Source: Rhabdophis nuchalis
Lineage: Eukaryota > Chordata > Lepidosauria > Squamata > Natricidae
DNA length: 64,000 bases
Reading direction: 5' to 3'
Assembly (NCBI GenBank): GCA_039707465.1
Contig: CM077646.1
Location: 78,702,715 to 78,766,714 of the forward strand
Shown: in pieces, positions 56,804 through 64,000 of the stretch
Layout: every line of letters starts with the position of its first letter
Numbering within the stretch: the stretch's first letter is position 1
Notes under the pieces: generated by a model
The model's database searches: none
What the model was told of the DNA's origin: nothing
Seen by the model: only the letters and a program-made list of their open reading frames with translations
Made by a program: the position numbers and the translations under genes

Positions 56804-58559
56804 ACAGATCTAGACGTATGTCACAGATCATTAGAACTTTCTGCATTCAAGGCAAGGTCCCAAATAAAAGGCACAGGGCTCGGCTAATTATAAAATCCTG
56901 CATGTATAATCATCACAGTCCTACAGCTGGTTTCCAAAACAGTCTTTCTTTCCTGCTGTTCATACCACCCTGGAATCGGTTTATTGTCTCTATATTTGAA
57001 AGCTTTATTGTGTCCTAATGACTAAGAGAAATTCTATAACTGTCTGCTGAGCAGTCCTTTTAAGCATAATGTCGTTTCAGAATTAGCATATAGAATTGCA
57101 ACCATTGACACATTTTTGCTGATTTGTCTGATCTTTCAAAACACATTTAAATTACTATTCATCACCACATCTCCAGGCATCAAATACCACAATATTTCCC
57201 TCCCATCCCATCCCATCCTCCCTTCCTTTTCCACATCTTCAGTCTTTCATTTATTTAACTTAAAACATTTTTGGAGGAATACAAGTAATACAGTTTTTAA
57301 AACAATAAAAGAAAAACAGCAATAGTAACTAATTAACAGGAATATGTTGCAACCAATTATGCCACATATAAAAGAGATATCACAAACAAATCAGCCTCCC
57401 CCAGGCCTGCTGGAAAGCCAGTAATTGTGGAGTTCAAAAAGAATGTTGATCTAGATAGAAAGGTTGATATACAAGGATCTATAAGCAGTTTCACTAATAG
57501 GCTTTGGAGCTGGATGGCTGCCAGATCTTATTGGATTTATAGATTTAATCTACCTGTCCCCAATCTAGTGACCTCCAGACTTTTTAAGCACGACTTTCAT
57601 CATTTCCCCTCAATGTGACTATCACTAATAATAAATGATATCTAGGATGCATATTATTGGGGCTACTTAGATTTATTACATGGTGATCCTTTAAGATAGG
57701 ATAAACTTTTCATTTTAAATATGTAGGATTTTTTTCCAGATGCCGAAGTCTACGTGGGCAATAACCAGGCCCAAAAAAATTAGCCCCGTTGCATTTTTAT
57801 GGTTTGTTGGGAAATGGGGCTGGGAAATAATCTCACATGTAAATGACATATTTATTCTGTATTTTTGTGAGACTAAAAAGTACAAAAATTGCACAGCTGA
57901 AAATTGTTGGTTTTATTACCCAATTTCAGTGGCAAAATTAGGAAATAATCTGATGGTTACAGAGGTTAGACTGGAGGGACCAACCCTGCTTTATGAGCTC
58001 TATGTAGGCTTTGGAGTTTTCATATATAGGAATGGAGGACGCATTAAAATAATCTTAATGAAACATTTCGCAATATTATATTCAAGTAGTTGGAATTCTA
58101 ATCAAAAACATTAATGAGAAAGGTAGAGAATAAAATATACTACTCTGGTGTAGCCTCTGTTTTCTAATATAAAGCAATTATTTCTTTTCCCTGTATTTCT
58201 CTGTGCTCTGGCATTTGTTAAGCCTCAATCTTACTTTTATGAACTAGCAACTTGTTTTTCCCCCTTCTAAATCCTCAATTAACACTTTTTTTCAGGTTGT
58301 AGGACAAATTTCTGTCATTTGTCTATTTAAAACCTCTTTCAGCACCGATTCATGTGGATAGGAATAGTCTTGAGGCCATAGAGAGCTCAGGGCAAATAAA
58401 TAAATAAAATAAAAATAAATAAATAAGGGGAGTGAGAAAAATATTTGTTTGAAAGACCAGAAAGTATTAACAGTATGTGATTAGTTGGAGCAGTAGAATG
58501 GATTGATATAATCGAGTTTCCTGTGTTTGTATAACTTCAGTATCCAAGTAAAATACCAT
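56804..58559. other. Intron 4, nothing recognised
   Basis: AT-rich sequence. A 124-codon frame from ATG 57740, preceded by a splice-like TTTTTTTCCAG, resembles no protein I know and does not continue SUSD3: in the required phase it stops after eight codons. Confidence 0.45.
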
Positions 58560-58567
58560 AGATAGGA

Positions 58568-58756
58568 CAGGGGCCCCCAACCTTTTGGACACTAGGGATT
58601 GATTCCAGGGAGATGTTTTTTCTGTGGACTGTAAGGGGCATGGTTTCACATGTTGCCTGCATCCTGCAGATAGGGTTTCCCTTGTTTGTGCGGCTCGGTT
58701 TCTGGCATGCCTTGGCCTGGTGCTGGTCCATGGAGGGGTGGGGGTGGGGGGCCCTG
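58568..58756. mobile_element. Non-autonomous hAT (CAGGGGTCCCCAACC family)
   Basis: It starts CAGGGGCCCCCAACCTTTTG and ends GGTGGGGGGCCCTG. A perfect duplication AGATAGGA flanks it (58560-58567 and 58757-58764). It is a Charlie-like terminus, related to the element at 60011. Confidence 0.88.
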
Positions 58757-58827
58757 AGATAGGAGACTTAGATAAATCATAGAATTGATATATGGCATTT
58801 TTATCCTTTCAGTGCTTTGTTCATTTT

Positions 58828-58868
58828 GTTGTTGTTGTTGTTGCTGCTGCTGCTACTACTACTACTAT

Positions 58869-58902
<34 letters not shown>

Positions 58903-58903
58903 G
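58828..58903 (+). repeat. Compound (TTG)n(CTG)n(ACT)n microsatellite
   Basis: GTT units change to GCT and then to about 18 ACT units. The poly-Leu frame through it is not a gene. Confidence 0.95.
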
Positions 58904-58971
58904 TACTATTTTTTATTAAGGGAGGCTGTCCAAGTCCAATATGCCTCTGGACAACTTAAAGCAGGGGTGGG

Positions 58972-59091
58972 CAAACTTTGCAACTTTAAGTCTGAAGGAC
59001 TTCAGGTCCCAGACTTCTCCAGCCAGCTGGCTGGAGAATTCTGGGAGCTGAAGTCCTTCAGACTTAAAGTTGCAAAGTTTGCCCACCCCTG
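58972..59091. mobile_element. Palindromic hAT MITE
   Basis: A 120-bp near-perfect palindrome, CAGGGGTGGGCAAACTTTGC ... GCAAAGTTTGCCCACCCCTG, with an exact duplication ACTTAAAG on both sides (58964-58971 and 59092-59099). It is the best-preserved copy of this family here. Confidence 0.93.
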
Positions 59092-59099
59092 ACTTAAAG

Positions 59100-60002
59100 G
59101 GAAAAAAATAGAATCTGAAGCACCGGGCAATTACTTCACAGTTTGGCATTGTTAGTGAGGGGAATGTAGGACACAAAACACCAGGAGAATGGAGAAAGGA
59201 AGTCCTTCTAGGTTCATGCACAACCAGTAAGGAATATGACAGAGTTGAAAGTAAATAGGAAACCTCTATACCTGTTTCTAAAATAAGCAGAAATGATATA
59301 CAGGCAGAGGGACTATATAATATGGAGAGTGTTTTATTAGGGCTTGTTTTGATTACACTTTGTATACCCACTTGATTTCTTTGGATATAGAGTAGCATAA
59401 AACTATTTTGAATTAAAAGATAGACAAATCAGTGATTTTCAGGTTGTTGTGCAGTTAAATCATCTGAGTCTAAATAATTTCCTTTTGGTGAAGACAAACG
59501 AAGTCAAACAATATTTAAAGTAATGCAATTCTGCTTTCTTTATATAGCATTATGCTGTTGCAAGCATTGTGTTCCCTTGTGCCTGATTTTCTCATAAAGA
59601 ATCTATTACTGCCACTAAAATGGATATTTTGGAACAAGAATTTTTGTTCCACTCCCTTTTGGAAGAAATTTGTTTGGAAAGCCATTTTTAACATCTGTCA
59701 GGAAATATATGACCACACTTATAATGTCTTAACTGTGCGGGCATCTTTTTATTGCTAGCGCTATTAACATTATTATCGCTTCTGGCAATAAGCAATAATA
59801 ACAAAGGAAAATTAAGGGAATTTTTCGGAATGCCATTGGTGCTTACTGTATTATTTTTTTTCTTTTTTTAAAAAGAGTAATGAAAAATAAGCCCAAAAAT
59901 ACAGACACCAATCAAACTGTCAAAATATACTGCTGATTCTACAAGTTAAATCTGCATGTAAATATAGTTATTCATATGCATTTGTAGGAATAAAAATGCA
60001 TA
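59100..60002. other. Intron 4, nothing recognised
   Basis: AT-rich sequence, no gene. Confidence 0.5.
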
Positions 60003-60010
60003 TTATAGAG

Positions 60011-60494
60011 CAGGGGTCCCCAAACCCCGGTCCGCGGACCGGTGCCGGTCCGCGGCTTCATAAGAACCGGGCCGCAGGGCCGGAGAGGAGGATGAGGGAG
60101 CAGCCACCGCGGCGCACTTTCCGGGGCTTCCCGGAGGGGCCAGCATGTCAGTGAGGAGGTTACGGCTGCCTCATCCCGAGCGGGCGGGCAGGCGGAGGAC
60201 CCGAGCTGCGGCTACTTTAAGCACCATCCGGGCGCGCACGCCCACCTCCGTTCCAGCCTCAGCGACGCTTAAGTTAGCAGCAGCTCGGGTCCTCCGCCCG
60301 CCCACCCGTCCGCTCGCTCGCTTGCTCGTTGCGGGATAACCTCCACTCTGCTGCTTCTCGGGGGAGGGGGAGAGAATGACAGACACACAGAGCGACAGAC
60401 TTAGAGAGACAGAAATAGAGAGAGAGAGAAGGAGAGAGGTAATCACACACACACACACACACACAAACAGAGTGACAGAGATGGGTGGAAGGAG

Positions 60495-60526
<32 letters not shown>

Positions 60527-60636
60527 CAGAGAAAGAAAGAAAAACAGAAAAAGATGAATGGAGGGTGGGAGGGAGGGAGTGAAGGAAAGAAGGGGGAGGA
60601 AGGAGGAAGGGATGGGTGAAAGAAGGAAGGAAGGAA

Positions 60637-60686
<50 letters not shown>

Positions 60687-61422
60687 AAAAAAGAAAAAAA
60701 GAAAAAAAGAAAGAAAGAAAGAAAGAAGGATGGAGGTTAGGAGGGAGGGAAGGAAAGAAGGGAGGGAGGAAGGCAATGGAAGGAAGGAAAGGAAAGGAAA
60801 TAATCTATTTTCCTATTTCCTTCACCCTCAAGCTACCTTTTTGGTTAACCAGGTTAAAGATCTATTTTTCTCCCAGTGGTCATTTCAAAGGAATCACATC
60901 CTCTGAGTCATTTCCTGGATTCAAACCAGCATCCCAAAGGCCTTTATATATAACGAGCCTTTATATATAACGAGTGCCCATAAATCCGTTTTTGCCATCT
61001 TCAGAAGACCAAAGACCAGCCAGAAATGGAAGAAAGAAAGGAAGGAAGGAAGGAAGGAAGGACGAACTTTTGACCACAATTGAGGCCAAAATTTTGGTTG
61101 CTAAGCATTAAGTGAGTTTCACCACATTTTCCAAGTTGGCCACGCCCACCGGGTCACATGACAACTGAGCCACTCCCATAAAACAGGCCACGCCTTTTGG
61201 CTCTCAAAAGAAATTTCAGTTGTGGTACTGTTGATATTTGGCTCTATTGACTAATAAGTTTGCCCACCACTGCCCTAGACGGCCAAGTGAGCCGACTCCC
61301 CCCCCCACGTGCGCTTGCGCCGCCTGTTCCCCCTCTCCTCCTCCTCCTCTAGGCCAGCCGGTCCGCAGAATTTTCTTTAAAATGAAACCGGTCCCTGGTG
61401 CAAAAAAGGTTGGGGACCCCTG
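60011..61422. mobile_element. hAT element (CAGGGGTCCCCAAACC) with foreign module
   Basis: 1.4 kb, starting CAGGGGTCCCCAAACCCCGG, then GTCCGCGGACCGGTGCCGG, and ending AAAAGGTTGGGGACCCCTG. A perfect duplication TTATAGAG flanks it (60003-60010 and 61423-61430). The left 350 bp are GC-rich, with GCAGCTCGGGTCCTCCGCCC and its inverted copy. The middle is purine microsatellite (60360-60802). About 61050-61280 carries the AAAATTTTGGTTGCTAAGCA ... GTCACATGAC ... GCCCACCACTG segment of another hAT family. No transposase motifs are seen. Confidence 0.9.
60360..60802 (+). repeat. Purine-rich microsatellite cluster
   Basis: (AC)n at about 60444-60465, GAGACA units at 60500-60530, then an almost continuous run of GGAA and GAAA units (60575-60802). 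Confidence 0.93.
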
Positions 61423-61430
61423 TTATAGAG

Positions 61431-61867
61431 GGTTCTAATAATAATTTGATCATTTAATTGATTAAATTATTAGAGATAAGTATTCTGGTAGAAATGATTT
61501 GTTCAGGAGATTTCTTTGGAATTCTGTAAACGTGGGATGTGAGAAATCTTCAGTAATTGCCCTTAAAAACATTGTGATTGATGTTTTAATAGCATTCCTA
61601 GAGATAATTGATTTTTCCCAGTCCCCACTCTGTTCACAATTATGGTTTATTCTTATAAAAATCAAACTTGAGTCAAGATAATTTGATTTAGGCAAATTGA
61701 GTTTTATTGAGATTTTCAGGTACCGATTTGAATGACATTTATTCAATGTCTACCGGTGTTTTAAGGCTAAAGTAATTATTTCAATAATTTCTTTTGTTTT
61801 ACCCTGGCAAAAGTATTCTACCTGCTGTTTCTTTGACATAAAACTTCAAAGAATATTCTAGAGAAGT
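61431..61867. other. Intron 4, nothing recognised
   Basis: No gene. Confidence 0.45.
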
Positions 61868-61965
61868 GTCTTTCAGACTTGGCAATTTAATGCTGGCTAA
61901 GGCATTCTGGGAGTTGAAGTCCACACATCTGAATGTTGCCAAGTTGGAAAAATCAACTCTGCAGT
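61868..61965. mobile_element. Decayed palindromic MITE
   Basis: CTTTCAGACTTGGCAATTTAATGCTGGC...TTCTGGGAGTTGAAGTCCACACATCTGAATGTTGCCAAG matches the family at 58972 with many changes. Confidence 0.6.
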
Positions 61966-62889
61966 CAGTTACAGAAAGATAGAACGTTCAGTGGCTGGAA
62001 ACGCCAAAGATTGTTTAAATAATTTGTTTGTGAGGGAACTTTCTATTTGAATTACTATTGCCTTCTGCCAGACCTTAAAATTGAAAATGAACTTCTATGG
62101 CTTCCAGAAGCTAGAATCAGATACAGACATAGCTGACAACCTCACCTTTCCCTTCAAATTGTATTGTACATCCTTTCCTCCCTTGTTGGCCTTTCAGTTT
62201 CACTTCTGACTTTTATTATTTTGTGAAAATCCAATGCTCTATCCAATGTCATTAATCCATTAATACAATGTCAGAAGCACAAAGTATGGTATTCAGTGAA
62301 TTATTTCCTATAATTGCTCTTGCATAGCTTCAACTCTCCCTAAGGCCATTGCAAAAGTGGTGTTTGAATGTCAGAAACAATAAATTAATAGAATTCCAAG
62401 GAATCCAAGTGAAGAATGTGCCATAAAGAAGGCTGTGTGGATGTGGATTATGTAAAAGCTTCTTTCCAGTAAAGGTCAGTGTGTAGACTGCAAAGCAGTT
62501 GAGAATAGACTTCCTAGTTTTTGATTCTTGGGTCATTGAATGGGAAAGTGGCAGAACTCCCACCTGGAAATATCAAGGTGCTACGGGAGGGATGAGGGTG
62601 CTGCAGAGAGATGCAGGAGGCTGTGTGAAGGCCACACTGCAAGCAAATCCACATTAGGCTGTGGATGCCCATCACAGTCTGGGTGCAAATCAGAGGGAGA
62701 GCTTGGCTGGCCTAGCACAGGCCATGAATGAATGTAGAGAAGTTAAGGAAGAGCTTGGAAGGCCCAGGACAGGCTACATGTAGGTTGGAAAGACCCTGAA
62801 TCAATGTGGAGGTTGCACACAGATGGGAGGATGCTACAGATGGGAATGACTTATCAGAGCAACTTCTGACCTTTTCTCCTGGCTTCCCC
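61966..62889. other. Intron 4, nothing recognised
   Basis: No gene. 62540-62880 is G/A-rich with loosely repeated GGAGGCTG and ACAGGC(C/T)A motifs. Confidence 0.4.
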
Positions 62890-63121
62890 ATTGACCTTGC
62901 TTTTGACAGACTAGATGGGAAGATCACAAATGGTGATCACATGGCCATAGCTCTCTGAGACGTTGTACTCACCAGCTAGGCATCAAATGACCCAAATGGC
63001 AATCATGTGACCCTGGGGATGCTGCAATGGCCAGAATTATAGGGTCACACATTCATTTTTTCAGCACTGCCATAACTTTGAACAGTTATCGAACTAATAG
63101 ACATAAGTCAAGATCTCCCTG
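62890..63121. mobile_element. Fragment of the CAGGTA-type MITE
   Basis: GATCACATGGCCATAGC ... CATAACTTTGAACAGTTATCGAACTAATAGACATAAGTCAAGATCTCCCTG resembles one end of 35519-35892. It is diverged. Confidence 0.45.
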
Positions 63122-63224
63122 ACGTTCTTTCCAGAAACATGAGTGTTGATTGACATGAACTATTTTTGCTTTGATAATCCATGCTAACTTTCCAAGCTTC
63201 CTAGAATTTCCTCTGTCTCCAGAC

Positions 63225-63353
63225 CAGAGGTGGGTTGCTGCCAGTTCAGCCCAGATCGGCTGAACCAGTAGTAGTGCCCAGCCGCTTCTGCACATGTACA
63301 GAAGTGTCAAACGTGCAGGAGCGCACACGAACCAGTAGTAAAAAAAACCTCTG
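63225..63353. mobile_element. Short non-autonomous hAT (GTGGGTT family)
   Basis: It starts CAGAGGTGGGTTGCTGCCAG and ends AGTAAAAAAAACCTCTG, with CTGAACCAGTAGTAG and CACATGTACAG inside. Its target duplication is weak (6 of 8). Confidence 0.78.
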
Positions 63354-63364
63354 CCCCAAACACG

Positions 63365-63480
63365 TAGAGCAGAAATCAAATCAAACCTTTATTGTCAATG
63401 CACAACATGTATACAGTGAAATTCAACGAGCCTCTGTTGGTGCAGCCCCCCCTGAAACACAAAATAAATAAAAGAAAAAG
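63365..63480 (-). mobile_element. LINE 3' end
   Basis: The minus strand reads GTTGAATTTCACTGTATACATG...TTGACAATAAAGGTTTGATTTGATT, a LINE-like 3' terminus with a short GATTT tail, related to 28380-28437. Confidence 0.55.
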
Positions 63481-64000
63481 AAATCACTAAACACAAATAA
63501 GTAATAACTAGCCCACATTCCTATATACATCTATGTATATAAAATCTATGTATATAACATATAGAACATTTGGCTCCCTTGTTTATTCAGCAGTTAAATC
63601 TTTCCTCACCATTTTCAAGACCCAAATAATCTCAGTGAAAAAATGAACAATTATGTCTTTCGTCTTCATCCAGTTATACAGTTAACAAAATTATATATAT
63701 ACATTTATTTTGTGTTACATTGATACATACACTGATAAAGAAATAAAGAAAGACTAGGATAGATCTATTTCAAGCTATTTAGCTCTCATCAGCTAGCCAT
63801 ACCCTTACTGGGATTTGAACTTGGGCATATTAAGCAGTTGTATTACCCTCTAAGCCACAAGTTCTCCTCACTTTATTAGCTGAACCAGGGGGGAGATTAA
63901 GTGTTTTTTCTTCTGTCAGATCATCTGGTCTACCCAAAAATGGGAGGAAGGTGTGTGTGTGTGTGCGCGTGCGCGCGCTTTCCCTACAAAAATCTTTATT
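63481..64000. other. Intron 4 to end of window
   Basis: AT-rich sequence, with a (GT)n(GC)n run at about 63950-63980. No gene, and no SUSD3 terminal exon seen. Confidence 0.5.

Noticed and set aside
57740..58114. 124-codon frame after a splice-like CAG, considered as SUSD3 exon 5
   Set aside because: In the phase required by exon 4 it stops after eight codons, and the peptide does not resemble SUSD3 in any phase.
60171..60776. 201-codon minus-strand frame
   Set aside because: Runs through purine microsatellites inside a hAT element; low complexity.

Overview
This is eukaryotic, vertebrate DNA: one spliced gene spread over a mostly non-coding window packed with interspersed repeats. The repeat set (Sauria-type tRNA SINE with a BovB-like tail, CR1 and L2-type LINE 3' ends, many short hAT elements, a Helitron, a complete DIRS element) points to a squamate reptile, most likely a snake. 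That identification rests on remembered repeat families, not on a search.

Gene layer. The only host gene I can support is SUSD3 (sushi domain containing 3) on the + strand. A CpG island (about 130-1110) holds the promoter and exon 1 (880-967). Exon 2 (36518-36706) encodes one complete sushi/CCP domain, exon 3 (40468-40615) the transmembrane helix, and exon 4 (44393-44560) the start of the cytoplasmic tail. Splice phases agree across all three introns (1, 1, 2) and give 197 complete codons plus two bases of codon 198. The last coding exon was not found and is probably beyond 64000. Everything from 968 on, apart from the exons, is therefore SUSD3 intron.

Repeat layer, intron 1 (968-36517). It holds LINE 3' fragments (CR1, L2-like and a Rex/CR1-like type), a Sauria SINE inserted in an old LINE, two tRNA/CORE-type SINEs, hAT elements with 8-bp target duplications (some nested), a non-autonomous Helitron swollen by GGTA-based satellite DNA (about 16004-17084), and a 5.85-kb DIRS retrotransposon (21843-27695). 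The DIRS element has open gag-like, RT/RNase H/methyltransferase-like and tyrosine recombinase frames and two identical 106-bp inverted terminal repeats.

Introns 2 to 4 (36707-64000). These hold L2 copies, including a + and a - copy facing each other in intron 4 that form a long inverted repeat; CR1 and RTE/R4-like fragments; more hAT elements; an L1-like insertion with both ends but little coding sequence (54336-56624); a 1.4-kb hAT element that shares an internal module with a hAT of another family (60011-61422); and many microsatellites. The stretches between are AT-rich with no recognisable gene.

Most open reading frames here are chance, CpG-island or microsatellite frames. The coding potential I accept is the four SUSD3 exons, the three DIRS frames and the broken LINE frames.
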